A stretch of 64,000 nt of DNA from Helopsaltes ochotensis (GCA_013400155.1 VXBM01000022.1:775361-839360), one strand, 5' to 3'; shown: positions 50,301 through 62,427, counted from the stretch's first letter. Notes: a model not told the origin generated them from the letters alone. Numbers and translations are program-made.

Positions 50301-52272
50301 CTTCAAACAAAACTAATAGAGAGTATAGCAAGTACTTTGAGAAAGACCTGAAGCCACATTTTTTATTTACAACCTTTTCCTTCAACCTTGTTGATTTCTT
50401 CAAATAGCATATTTTCCCTTAAACACTTTGCAGTGTAAAGTCATTAGTCAGGTAGTACTCTATAATTGCTTAGTACCTTTAAGGTCGTACTAAAATCATA
50501 ATACTCAAGTATTACATATTTCAAATGATGAGAAAGAAAACTGTGCAACTGTGCTGAGCTTAGGAAAACAGGATTCTTATAAACAAATTATTAGAGGAAT
50601 TAAGTTTCATATTTGAATAATTTTGTTCTGAAGTAGAGCTTTACTTCAAGAGTATGACAGGGATGACATTTTCCTGACTACAGAAGGAGAAAATGCATGT
50701 ACTGAAACTGTTTCCCCCATCTTTTCTTATGCAGAGGTTTTATCTGCTGTTTAATGGGTAAACTTACTGTGAAGTATAGTTGCTTGTTTAACTTTACCCC
50801 TATTCAAGTCTTTGATTTTGGCAGGTTAGTTAATTCAAATAAAATTTGTGAAGTTAAGCACTTTCAAGAAAAGGCATAGGAGAACCTAATTTAACCTAGA
50901 GTGTCTCTTTTATTCTTCTGTTATTCATTTGAAGTGCCCTATCAGCTTGAACTGGCCAACTTCAGTCATTTTTACCCTTTTATTTTTTTCTCTAATGTAA
51001 ACTGAAATTCCCTGCTGTTCGTGGTATTTTAGTGTTTAGCATCATTTAATGAGCAGGTATCATTAAACTTAAAAGGTCCTTTTCTGTATATATCTGATTA
51101 GTTAGTGAAAGAACCAAAGAATTCCTCTAATTTATCTTTGCTTCCTTGTTATATTTTGATGTTGGCCCATTTTACGTTTCAGTGCCTTTTTATGAAATAT
51201 GAAATTGTAATTTTGGTGTGAAAGTAGGACAGAAAGTGGAAAAAATCTTTGGCACTGATAAGATGTTTAAAGTGCTGTATCTTGTTTACCAATTACCTAA
51301 GAGAATGTAGGTTTTTTGAGACTTTTACTCATATAAATATGTGTGTTTCTACACACAGAAATATATATAAAACAGATAAATATTCTAATGTAAGTATTCA
51401 TTATCTGTACTTTGTCGATATACTTGTTAACACCTGCCAGTAACCTTAGCAGCTGGGTGCATGTAAATTCAGCAGAAAATTCTTCCTTCCTTGTACATCC
51501 TAAAATGCTATTGAACTTAGTAGTGAATTTTAATTTTTTGCAAATACAAATCAGAGTCCAATTAGTTGATAAAAAGTCTGTGAAATGGAAAAACTGAAAA
51601 TGATCAGTTTTGAAGACTGTACATGTTTGTATATTTAGGCTTGGGCGTTTTCAAAAAAAGCAGTAAGAAAAGGTCCTTTGCTTTATAAAATTCATTTTTC
51701 CAGTATTTTACACTTGAAATCCTTCTTGAGAAGAAAGTCCAATTTAAGATTAGACTGTCATAACTGAAGGATCATGTGCTCTTCATTTGAACAACGGTTT
51801 GCTGGACCAGGACCATTGTTTATTCTACCAGTTTGTTCTCCTAAGATCTTAAAGGTCTAAATGATTTGATCAATACTGAAATGAATCATTTCCGTTACTG
51901 AGATATTTGCCTAAGGTAATTCATCATTTGATATAGATATTGCCATGTTTTAAACAGTGACAGCTATGGTAATTGATTAATTCAATCCAATATACCATTC
52001 CAGTTTCCATTTCCCATTTTTGATGTGCTAAAAAATATTCCAGCATTTTGATTTTCTTCTTATTTTCTTTTATGAAATAAAATCTGGGAGATAGAAACAC
52101 TGCGTGAAGAAAAAATAATGAGGGTTGAATGGAAGTAAAGGTCAGATATTATGTAGAAAGTTGCAGATGGCACTGTATGTCATTAACATTGCTAACGTCT
52201 AAAAAGATGTAATAGTGCTGCCTACTGGTAAGATGTAGTAGTATTGAGACATTAAAGTCAATGTAGGGAAAT
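47353..52272. other. Mostly unique DNA with purine-rich segment
   Basis: It contains a poly-C/poly-A tract (47438-47455), a purine-rich plus strand around 47940-48180 and a possible 35-base remnant of a CR1 3' end at 47876-47912 (plus strand 'ttcttaaggctggaagggac', antisense CR1-like). The 156-codon minus-strand open frame at 47778-48248 is Ser/Leu/Phe-rich because of the purine bias and is not a believable gene. Nothing else is recognised. Confidence 0.45.
47438..47455. repeat. Poly-C followed by poly-A
   Basis: Eleven C then seven A. A homopolymer junction of this kind is prone to sequencing error. Confidence 0.85.
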
Positions 52273-52322
52273 GGTGTGTGTATGTATGTGTGTGTGTGTG
52301 TGTGTGTGAGTGTGTGTGCGTG
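52273..52322. repeat. (TG)n microsatellite
   Basis: About 50 bases of TG units with two ATG-type interruptions at the start and GAG and GCG interruptions near the end. The longest pure run is about 10 units, so length polymorphism is likely. Confidence 0.95.
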
Positions 52323-53148
52323 CCATACCCCTCTATTGTAAAAACAGCGTTCTCTAGTTTTTTAAGCCCTGGTAAGTATTGACAAGATCCATGATTTTAC
52401 ATCAGGATTAACAACACATTCCTCTATGCGTCACTTGAATGGAAACTGGATGTGCACAATAAGAAGCTAAATTATTTTTCAATACCTATAAAATTCTGTC
52501 CTGACATAATTGTATGCATTCCAAAATTTTTGTAGTAAAATTACTTATCTGTAATTTTTTTCTTGTTAATAATGGTGTCGTGCTTGGAAATAAGATGCCA
52601 AAAGAAAAAAATTGTTTCATGTTACTTGTAAAGATTTCCCTTGTAAAATCCAAAAAAGGCTACCTTTTCAATAGTCATAAATAAGAATATGTAGCAGGTT
52701 CAGATCTTCTTATCCAAGAAAATAAAATCACTTTTTAAAAAACTCAATGGTTTTACTTACAAAGGTGGAAAAACAGAGACAATGGATCATGGAGATTAAA
52801 ATTTTAAACTTTGTTGTCTTAAGTTAAACTATTGAATTTGTAATCATGTGTTATTTTCAAAAATAAGGAACTTTGAACCCCTTAGAGAATTAGAAGCTTT
52901 TGTTGAGATACGTAGGTGAAATGTGAACTTGCCGCTAGGTGTGTGGTTTCAAAACAGGGATTGACATCCACACTATAGTAAAATTGGGGTATAAAACTTA
53001 TGGCAAAACTCAGATCTCCAATATCCATGTCTCAAGATGTCATTAATTAGAAATACATACAGGCCAATTATTTGCTTACATTCATGCACTTACATTTTTC
53101 TCCTAGGAAAAATCCCACAATTATTTTAGAGTAAAGAAATGGATGCGC

Positions 53149-53193
53149 TTTTTTTTTTTTTTTTTTTTTTTTTTTTNNNNNNNNNNTTTTTTT
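53149..53193. other. Poly-T tract containing an assembly gap
   Basis: 28 T, ten N (53177-53186), then seven T. The N run shows that the assembly could not resolve the homopolymer; its true length and content are unknown. On the minus strand this is a poly-A, but no AATAAA precedes it, so a retrotransposon or retrocopy tail is not supported. Confidence 0.95.
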
Positions 53194-56047
53194 AGAATGT
53201 TCCTGTTTGAAAACAGTCACAAAAGAGGGGCTAAAGAAACAGTCTGATATCCCTATGGTAAGCTGCTCAACTCCAGCAATGAGGAACTGGAAATACTGAG
53301 GAGTTCTCAAATCATATGTAGTCATTCATATCCATGCATGGCTCCTTCTTCCCTGATGTAGGGCTGCTTTCTTGTGTTGAAATACCTTCCCTGGGAGTCG
53401 CAGACTGTAAGGCAGGGCTGCCTGCAGGAGCTTGGTATCAGTTATGGAGATGATTCAGGGAGCTAATGATACTAGTTACTAATTATCTTGTGCCACCTTG
53501 TCCTTGATTATCTTCAAAAATGGGAGAGATGCTATGAGGAACTAATTCTGATATCATCTACCAGACTTCCACTTGAGGCATCTGTTTAGATAATAGAACT
53601 AGTTCCAGGAAAGATGCTCCTTCTTATTAAAATCCTTCTTAAAATAAATTGTTTGATTCTTGCTAATTAATAATGACAGTTTATTTAAAACATGTAAATT
53701 AAAGATCTATATGGCTGATAGTGATGCATAACTTTCTAGAGAGCAGCAGAAATGTGGGTATTTTGTAACTTCATAATTATCAGTGAAATGTGAACATGTA
53801 ATTTTTAGAACAGGGTGCTTGATCAAATATTAGTAACCTTCAAGAGGCAATTTTTATTAAAAAAGAGTCATTACATACCGTGCAGAGTACCAGTCCTGGT
53901 TCACTTGGACATGTCTCACTCAACACATCTCATGCCCGACTAGCAAAGATAGTGCTGTATGCCCTCTGATACATATTCTATCTCAAATGCAGTTTTACAT
54001 GTAAATATCGCTCAGAGGCAATACTTTCCTTAAAACAATCACGTCAACCATACAAAGGAAATGGAGTTTAACAGCACTCCCACCTCAAATTTTTGACTTC
54101 TAATGAGAGCAAATAGGACATACCTTCTCACTCCAACTACCTTTCCACCTTTCTCCTCTTAGTGAAATTCCAGTCCTAATGGATAACATTTGTTAAATAC
54201 AGTAAATAAAACTTTAGAATCATGTTTATGTTTGATTAGCTTTGGTCTTTTATTTCTTATAATTTCATCTGACTGCCAAATTTAAGGAATTGAGTCCCAT
54301 GACAAAACAAATTCAGTACATCATAACATACTGACTGAGAAAGCATTAATAAATACAGTATAATGTTATTATCCATGTATCCTAAGCAGGCATGATATGA
54401 AAACTGCATTTGCATTATTGTAGTAATTTTTGCATTGTTGCAGAATGAATACAGCAAGAAAAATGTCATTGTAAATGATGTAATAAAATGTCTGAAGCTG
54501 TAATGCAGCCGTATAAAAATACAGTTTACTGTGATGTGCTCTAGCATAGTCCACAACAAGTAGACAAATTACTGTTAAAATAGATTTCAAATCCATTCCA
54601 ATATATTCTTAGCTTACAGAGGGATATTCTCTTCCCACATGCTTTAAAAACACAAAGTGGGACGTCTGAGAAGCTGTCAGTCTCATTTGTTTTCCATCAT
54701 AAGTATTGCCATAAAGTAAGTTTGACTCAAAAAAACCCTTTAAAACTTCTCTTTTGCATAAACTACATTCAGGGAGGTTCAATAAAGAGGTTTCTACCTG
54801 CTCTTCTTACAGAAGTAGCTGAGATATCCAAAATCAGAAGAGGGTGCAAACTACTTTTTGAGCTTCCTATCCTTATCTCAGCGCTATTTTCTTAAATGAT
54901 CATCTTTTTCATTTGGGTACTTAATTGGCTGTTTTGTGGGTGTGAATATTTCTTTTGTCTTTCAATGCAAAGGTAAGCCCATGATCTACCAACTAGATAA
55001 AACATCAAATTGCATGAAGGTTTGTGGCTGTAGCAGGATAACTGATGAAGCAGACTGAAGGATCAGGTGATGGTCAAGTAGATGAAGTTTATTCAAAAAG
55101 TGGGAAATCACTTGCAGAAAAGAAAGAACACCCTTTTGAGGAAGTAGAGAGCTTCAGGATGGTTTAGAACGCAGGAATTACTCAAGAACATTGGAAATTA
55201 GTAAGGAAGGAAATGTGTGCAAGTGTGTTTTATTTTGCTGTCAGCTATGTTTTCTAGTGTTAGGTGGATTTTTTGAGTCAAGTAACAAAGGCTCATCACT
55301 AGGATGGGGCTTGATTTCACTGGGATACTACTGCAACTGATTTTTATGCTATATCTGGACTAGTAATAAAATGTATCCAGGATCATCCGCATGTGCAGAG
55401 TCCCACTGCATAGAACAGCTGATGTCTATGGTGTAAATGACCTGAGTTTTCAAAGCAATTTGTGGCAAGTTCCACCTGCTTATTTGGAATGGTTCCTGCA
55501 ATGTTCTCACTTCTGAACTGTGCCCGCAAATTGTCTTGGAGAGTGCTAGCTGCCATGAGTGAAAAGCATTTCAAGAGCAATTTTAACAGTTTAAAATGTA
55601 GGTGTTCATATTCTAGTGCTCAGGAGCGTTTCTGGGAAGTATTTGATTTACTAGTACAGATCAAGCTGCCAAGTCCCTGGAAGTAGCAGCCAATGGTGAC
55701 TTTGGGATTATGAGTGGATCCTTACTAACCCCATAGGAGCTGAAAAATTAGGTAGAGCTAAGCATGATGAGCATTCAGATGAGGGACATCACCCTGGGCT
55801 TTCAGCTGTTAGTACACTTCATCAAACTTCAAAAAGAAAGAATTCCTGTTGTCAAATTCCTGCTTCACTTGTGAAGCATTTGAGGTGTTGAGAACTGTGC
55901 AGTGCATCTTTTTTAATCTCTCCTGGAGATATTCCATTTTTCATGAGTAATTAGGAGCAGGAACTCCAAGACAAATGGGATGTATTTGTAACGAAAATTC
56001 TTAGATGTTACTGTGGGATAGGTGGGGTGTTTCTTATGATCTCCTAT

Positions 56048-56106
56048 TTAAAAGAAAAACAAAAACAAAACCAAAAAAACCCCAAACATTATTTAAAAAA
56101 ACACCT
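56048..56106. repeat. A-rich low-complexity tract
   Basis: Runs of A separated by single C or CC/CCCC, the complement of the T/G-rich tracts seen elsewhere in the window. Confidence 0.75.
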
Positions 56107-56679
56107 TGTTGTAAAGCCACAACAAAGCAATAATTTAATATTTCAAAATGTTTGAAGAATTTCAAAAGAACTACTTTTCAATCTGTAATGTGCAATATAT
56201 CTTTCCATTATGAAGTGATAAGTAAGAGAAGAATCACTGCAATGTTTTCACCTGTATGTTATAAGTCTTAAAAAAGTAGTGTTAGATGTATCAGTTAAAG
56301 GTAAGGATGTACGTCAGATGTCCTCAGTACAGCACTGTGAGAAACTTGAGTGGACTATTTGCAGTGTGGCTGGTGGGAATCGTTGGAAGGTTTTAGTTGC
56401 AGACATGCTTTGAATACCCTGCTGAATCAGTTCATGCCAGGGTAGTAGGTATTGCATGAGCCACCAGGAGCTATGTAGTTACTTGGATATTCTGTAATGC
56501 TTTTATTTGCCATGTCAAACATGGCATTTTGCAGGACTGCACATCACTTGGTCTAGGGCTTGCAGCTTTATCAGCACGTCTCCCTCTTTTCACTGCACTT
56601 TTGAGGAAGAGTACCCATGCATCTGTGCATCTGTGCATCATCCTCAATGCACTGTTCTCCTTAGCTTCTAGGCATAATC

Positions 56680-56820
56680 CCTGCGAGCTTTGCAGCTCGG
56701 AAGGGTCCCACGTGCAGTTTGTGAATCACTAACTGCCTCCAGTGTGCAGGGCGATCGCAGTGGTGCCTCTCGGCATATGCAGTAGCAGAACTTGTGGCGC
56801 TTAGGTGACGTCTTTTCATC
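56680..56820. promoter_or_regulatory. CpG-bearing patch with E-box and CRE-like motifs
   Basis: In a CpG-poor setting this patch holds several CpGs within 140 bases: a CACGTG E-box at 56709-56714, a GCGATCGC 8-mer at 56751-56758 and a TGACGTC CRE-like site at 56806-56812. This could be an enhancer, a decayed promoter, or the relic of a GC-rich repeat I do not recognise. There is no TATA box or adjoining exon that would make it a promoter by sequence alone. Confidence 0.25.
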
Positions 56821-57879
56821 CAGGCAGGCAAAGCTTCGGATTGCTTTCAGAGACTTAGAGGTTTCAGTGCCACCTGGTATTTTAGGCACTTAATTGCTGG
56901 TTTGCAACTTGTCTGTGGGAACTTAGACTGGCTTTCAAAGATGCTTTCAATGTGTTTGTGTTGTACAATAGGAAGTGGTGTAGTACATACTCATTCTGCC
57001 TGAGCTAGTAGTGATCCACACGAGTACCTCTGCGCAGCACAGCTGCATGTCCATGCAGAGACACTCATTTTGGTACTAATGCTGAAAAGCCCTGCTGAGT
57101 TTCTGAGCTCCATTCTGCAGCCTGCTTGTATGCTGATGGTTTTTGTTATATTTAACTGCAGAGTATAGTCAAGCCTTTAGACTTCCAAGTGTGACAATAC
57201 AGATTCCGAGGAGCTTCAGTGTTCAAAAAATTTGTCATCTCTTCTGTCAAATAAATAAAATTATTTTCTTGATAATATTGCCTTCATCACCTTACTAATT
57301 TGTTGAGAAAAATGAGAAAAAGAAACAAACAAACAGACATTTTGTTATAACTTTTGGCAAAGTATTTAATGAATACTAACCCCAAATAAATTAGAATCCA
57401 GAGCTGTTTAGAAGGACTGTAAATAATATAGTAAGATAAGAACTGGTGAATCCTGTATCCTTCTGATATCTCTGCTCTTATTTAATTAATTATCCAGAGT
57501 AGTCCTAAACAACATGTTAATGCAATCCAAGGAAGATACTAATTGGTTAGAGGTGTCAACACTAACAGCACTAAAAGAATAAGGAAGCCTTTCAGTACAT
57601 GATAACTATCTGTACAGGGATGAGAAAATCCTGATTCTGTCACCATTAAATTAATCTTAGAAAATGTACATATAATCTCATTTGCCATATATTGTATTTT
57701 ATATTTTAACCATATTTAAAGTATCTGAGGTACCTACAGAGATCACAATAGAAAGACCAGTCATACAACTAAAAAATTTAGACTATTTTTTCCTCAAAGT
57801 AAGTTAATACACTTGAGAGAGGGTAAATTGAAATGCAGGAACCCAGACAAAAGAGACATTGGGGTGAGGAAATGACAGT

Positions 57880-58070
57880 GAGGCACACTGCACTAGGTCT
57901 TAGGCCACCTTGTTTTTATTCCTGTCTCTGCTGCTAGCTTGCTACATGACCTTGATCCAATCAGTTCCTTATTTTATGCCTCAGTTTTTTCATCTGTTAA
58001 AAAATGGGGATAATGATACTGACTTGCTGATGAAAAATGCTTTTTAAAATGTGGGTGCCATTATAAGCAG
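57880..58070 (+). mobile_element. MIR-type SINE remnant
   Basis: It follows the MIR order on the plus strand. A degraded tRNA-like region leads to 'tctctgctgctagcttg', then 'ctacatgaccttgatccaa', then 'atgcctcagttttttcatct', then 'aaaaatggggataatgatac'. These are the MIR core and the L2-like 3' part (ctagctgtgtgaccttgggc / cctcagtttcctcatctgta / aaatggggataataata). Divergence is high, as expected for a family that was active before or early in amniote evolution. It has no coding role. MIR copies are rare but known in birds. Ends are approximate. Confidence 0.82.
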
Positions 58071-58949
58071 GGTATCAGATCACTAGGTCGGTAGTTAATG
58101 GTTCATGAATTTGTAACTATAATGTAAAACTATGTAATTTGTAACTATGATTTACTACAGGTAAACTATTCCATTTAAATCTGAGCCTTTCTTAACCAAA
58201 ACAAACAAGGGCTTCAGTTTCAAAAGAGATTTGTTTGGGAGGGTTCAAATGAGTTAACGTAGATGCATAGTATGAATATTAGATTTTGAGATGAGATGGA
58301 TGTTTTTTAAACCATGTCTAAAGCTGTTTGGAGCAGATGGTCCGAAGTGTTCTGATAGATATAGTGTAAAAATGAGAATGAGTTACCAAACGGTGTTACC
58401 AAAGTTAATACAAAGCTACCCAAGTTAGTTGTGAATGATGTGATTTGCATGTCTTGTTGCAGTCCTGTGCGGACTATCCAATGCAGATTTAGCGCAGACT
58501 ACTGCACAAAGGTTGTCTTGGCTAGTATGAAGGACATGATTGCTGTGTGGAAGTTGGAACAGTGATTTGGGTGCGGGCAGGAAGCCTAGCATGTCCTTAA
58601 TTCAGCAGAGCTGCTGTGCTAGCTGAATGAGTATGAGAGCTGGTCTGTGCATGCACAAGGAAGTTCTGCAAACACTACTATCCATCCTTTGGCTGTTGCA
58701 TGCGACAGCCAGAGATGGCTTTGGTGATATCTACAATTCTTCAGGATATGCATTAGCATCCTGGCTATTGGATCTTGGGCTTGTGGTTGAATTGAGGTAA
58801 AAAGGGCCCTCTGGAAATGATGGATCACCATGTTCCCCTCAAAGCACAATTCACTGAGAACAGGATGATCATGGTGTTTTCTAGTTGATTCTGAGAGTGG
58901 AGATCTGTTGCAATGTTACTTCACTGTGCATGTTCTTTTTCTCTCATCT
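58071..58949. other. Unique DNA between MIR and CR1
   Basis: No gene is recognised. The minus-strand frame 58619-58849 has no domain. An 11-base direct repeat (tttgtaactat) occurs twice near 58110 and 58138. Confidence 0.5.
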
Positions 58950-59545
58950 AATCAAATATTGTTGTGTTTCAGCCTGTGTCCACTGCCTTTTTCTTGTCAC
59001 TGTGCACCTCTGGTTCCACCTTCCACTCCTTACCTTTGAGGGTCCTTGAAGACAGGCATCCTTACATAGCCTTCCCTTCTGAAGGCTGAACAAACATACT
59101 CTTCTTAAACTCTCCCTGCTCATCAGTCCCCTTCGCCCTAGTACCATGATGATACTGGTGGACTCCTCAGAGTCTGTTAGTGTCTTGTTCAGAAAGAAGC
59201 CTGTAGCACAGTCACGTTCAACTGTGTGTCTGGACTCCACAGACCTTACTCTGAAAAGATGTCGTGTATCCTGGTGGCTCCTCACCTCCAGTAGGGGGTT
59301 TTTACTGCCTGGTTGCAGTACTTTGCACTTGTTTTTGGTGAGATTCCACATGAAGTTCATCGTTGTCTCATTCCTCTGGCCTATTGAGCTACCTCTGAAT
59401 AGCATCCCCATAGTGTTTCCACATTCCCTCCACACCCCTCAATTTGGGACCATCCATACGTCTACTTGGGTGCACTCCATTCTATATTCCAGACTGTTGA
59501 CCAAGATGCTGGACAATACTGGTCTCAGTACTGATCACTAGGAAG
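58950..59545 (-). mobile_element. Degraded CR1 LINE, ORF2 reverse-transcriptase to C-terminal region
   Basis: On the minus strand the sequence tracks CR1 ORF2 downstream of the catalytic core. At the high-coordinate end, the plus strand shows antisense 'aatactggtctcagtactga' (the GSVLGPVLF region) and 'gggtgcactccattctatat' (the ECTLSKF region). Then the minus strand encodes WNLTKNKCKVLQPGSKNPLL, matching CR1 NLMKFNKAKCKVLHLGRNNP, and later LRRVCLFSLQKGRL, matching LRELGLFSLEKRRL. The part between is shortened and scrambled, and frameshifts separate the blocks, so it is dead. A 163-codon open frame (58944-59435) survives by chance through it. The 3' untranslated region and tail are missing from the low-coordinate side. 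It is a separate and differently decayed CR1 from those at 911, 20923 and 21815. Confidence 0.88.
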
Positions 59546-59578
59546 CATCATTAATACATGGAAGAAGTTGGTTTTCAT

Positions 59579-59624
59579 ACTTGGGATAGAAATCTCTGTG
59601 AATTTAATACTGCATGCACTCCAG
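59579..59624 (+). repeat. Direct repeat copy A
   Basis: A 46-bp unit beginning acttgggatagaaatct and ending taatactgcatgcactccag. It recurs nearly unchanged at 60569-60616. The flanks of the two copies do not match. Confidence 0.88.
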
Positions 59625-60568
59625 CTCATCACAACAAACAGAAAAAAGCTGTGTTGGAACAAGCAGGTCTCAGCTGCGTGTGGGCTGATGAGCAGAACAG
59701 AGCTTCCAAACTGAATCTGCAGTACAGTTTCTGGCCCCAGAGAGGGCTCTTCTGTGTATCAGAGATTATAGATTTCTCCACAGTGTGATACAGTCTTACC
59801 TCTAGAAGGCTGCAGTACAAAAACAGGGCAATTATCTAAAAATGTTAGCATGCATAGACCTCGAAGATATAAGAATAGGAAAAGAGTGTAATATGACATG
59901 TAAACAGAGGAAATTACATTAAAATTTGCCTGAATGTCAATTAGAAATAATTACTGAATAGCATGTGATTATATGACGGTGTGTTCTGCAAGAACTAAGT
60001 GTTGAATAGTTAAAATCATCCTTTTTTTCTCACATTTACTGAGAAAGAGATGAGATCAATCTTTCTGTATCATTGTGTTTTCTAATAATTTTATATGTTT
60101 GGTACTTCTGTTGTCTGTTGCTGTTAGATGAGTTCTTTGCTGCATTGTTACATTTTGGTTTTTGGGCTTCAGACCAAAGCCTCAGCCAGAATAGACTGGG
60201 GGTGAAATACAGTGAAAGTTGGGATCAGAGGTGAGCTGCTAAACGCAGATATGGATTTCAATTATAATTATTATTTTTCTTTGTTGATGAAATATATTTT
60301 CTAGCTTTTATTTTCTTATCACAGTAAAATCTGAATAGCTTTTTTTCAAGATTATGTGTAATTTCTAAATCCGATTTTTTTCTCCCTAATGTGAAAAGGA
60401 AAAAGAAAAATGCTATTAGTCTGAAAAAGGAGGTTTCTTTTTAATGACTGGACTTGAAATGTAAAGGAAATCCATGTTTCTGTCCTAATCCTGTAAGAAA
60501 TCCCATTAGATAGTGGCTCTAGTGAAACTTGTAGGTGATTTAGCTCCTGAGTGTGCTGATCTGATGCT
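59625..60568. other. Spacer between the two direct repeats
   Basis: About 944 bases with no recognised element. Short open frames on both strands near 59558-59820 carry no domain. Confidence 0.5.
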
Positions 60569-60616
60569 ACTTGGGATAGAAATCTGTTTGTGAGTTTAAT
60601 ACTGCATGCACTCCAG
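60569..60616 (+). repeat. Direct repeat copy B
   Basis: A 48-bp near-copy of 59579-59624. The differences are a two-base insertion and a few substitutions in the middle (ctgtgaattt against gtttgtgagttt). The first 17 and last 20 bases are identical. Confidence 0.88.
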
Positions 60617-62427
60617 ATACTCCGTACCACTTTCTCAGTGCAGTAGCATAATCTGCTTTACTAGTTAAAATAAAAAGTTAACCTTTCACATATATTTCCC
60701 TACTGTTCTGTCTTGATGGCACTCTTTTCTCCTAATGCTTTCCTGTATACTAGCTCTTGTCGTTAGTTATCATTATTTATTTAAGTTGCCTTCAAATTAA
60801 CACAAAATTAGCTAAACCCCCTTCGAAACGAAGTGTTTGACACTCTCACTGCAGTGGAGTGCACCTGTTTACACTAGACCACAATTTTCTCCAAATGTCT
60901 GATTTAAAGAAAAACATAAATGATAATTTCAACTACTCTCATGCCAAATCCTGTCAAAACATTTTTACTTCTGCACATCATCATTATTCGTTTATGACTG
61001 CATGGCCGTGGGAAAAGCTTTTCTTAATTACAGACATAAAGCCTGCAGAGGGAGCTCAAACCCTTGTTTATGTGGGTCTCACTAAAATAGTATTTTTTTC
61101 TACGGACAGTGGAGAAACTTGTTATTTAACTATATCAGAAATTTATCCTTCAGTGTGTAAGGCTTTTTTTATGTGGAACCTAGCTATTTTGGAGATATAC
61201 ATGAGAGTAAAAGCCTTTCTGATGTGACTGGAGAGAGTGTGGATTTCTGGGACTTGGTAGGTGGCACTGTTTGAAATATCCAGAGCTGTAGCAGCCACAC
61301 TTCAAGACTTCCTTTTCAGTCCTCATTCTGGATGGGAAATAGCTTCAGTAGGTCACCGTTCTGTCAGGTCAGAGCCAAAATAGTGCAGAAGACCAGATCG
61401 AACTCTATGAGTTGGAGCTCAGAACAGGAATGTGGAGCTGAAGTAGACGAGGCCAGGAATAGATAAGCTGAGGAGGCTATTGCAGAAGTTCTTTAAGGAA
61501 GGACAGAGAATGCCTTATTTTGGGTGGGATCTGATGACAAAACTTGTGGTTGAAGGAGATTTTTAAGAAAAATATGATTTACTTTGCTGATTGTGATATA
61601 TTTAGTTGTGAATATCTGGAGAGGAAAAAGAATGAACCAGTAACATATCAATCCACTGTCTGAAAAAGTAAAAAGACATAAACCCAACATACGTAAATCT
61701 AGCAAACAGATGAATCAAAGTGATGGTGATGTTGGGAAAGATGACACTGTGCTCCTTAATCCTGCCCTTGGCAGGTGCAGGCAAACACTGGGATTGACCA
61801 ACACCATGTCCCTGTGCTGTCGCAGGGGGTCTTCAGTTGCAGAAGGCCCCTGCTCTGCAGCATTGAAGTATATTGAACCTTCAGTTCCTTTTCTTGGAGA
61901 TTTAATGAGAAAGGACTACTTTGTTTTCTGTCCCATCATACATTTGGTTTTGGAAGAGACAGGAGTGTCTGTGTAGCCACAGTTTCTGAGAACCTGCCAA
62001 ACTTGGCTGCTATGAAGGCAAAACGTTTGCAAGTTTGTTCTATTTTGAGAGTCCTCTAGTATAATTAAGGATGGATAAAACCATTTTACTTGTACCATTG
62101 GGGGTTTATTTTGTGAAAATAGGTTTTTCCTATGATTGCTTGTTGTGCCACTGGCAGTGGGCTCTGGGACATGCTCAGAACAGCCTGAAAGAAGGATTGG
62201 TTTTGGTTGCTGGCTGCTAATTGCAAAGGTCTGTTAGCAACAAAGGAGAACTGTTATTATTTTTTTGGTGTTTCTAGTGAAATTGTAAATACTACTATTA
62301 CCAGAAGCAATGAGGCTTCTGTGTATTGTATGATGAGGTGTATCAGTTCATATTGAAATACTAAACTGCCTTCTCAGGGGAAGGGTTTCACCAATCACTC
62401 CGGCTTCTTTCATATCTTGTGTATACA
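60617..62427. other. Unique DNA without supported genes
   Basis: The plus-strand open frame 60859-61227 (123 codons, starting at a non-ATG codon) is the longest frame here. I see no domain, signal peptide or exon boundary and treat it as chance. The frame 61710-61976 begins with ATG but is likewise unrecognised. A CTCF-like motif lies at 61042-61056. Confidence 0.45.
61042..61056 (+). promoter_or_regulatory. CTCF-like motif
   Basis: cctgcagagggagct matches the CCnnCAGRGGGCGCT core except for A in place of C late in the motif. It is oriented opposite to the better match at 5576-5590. Confidence 0.28.

Larger units (their letters stand above)
53194..57879. other. Unique DNA without supported genes
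   Basis: No recognised transposable element. It contains an A-rich low-complexity tract (56048-56106), a short catctgtg tandem near 56619-56640 and a CpG-bearing patch around 56660-56860, listed separately. Open frames at 55383-55580 (minus) and 56668-56889 (minus) are not recognised; the latter coincides with the CpG patch. Confidence 0.45.

Noticed and set aside
53149..53193. Poly-A tail of a retrocopy on the minus strand
   Set aside because: There is no AATAAA upstream, no recognisable mRNA sequence and no flanking duplication; it also contains a gap.
58944..59435. 163-codon minus-strand open frame
   Set aside because: It is a chance frame running through a degraded CR1 ORF2; pieces of the CR1 protein appear in it but are separated by frameshifts.
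60859..61227. 123-codon plus-strand open frame
   Set aside because: It starts at a non-ATG codon and has no recognisable domain, splice sites or codon pattern. Its length is within what chance gives when scanning 64 kb in six frames.
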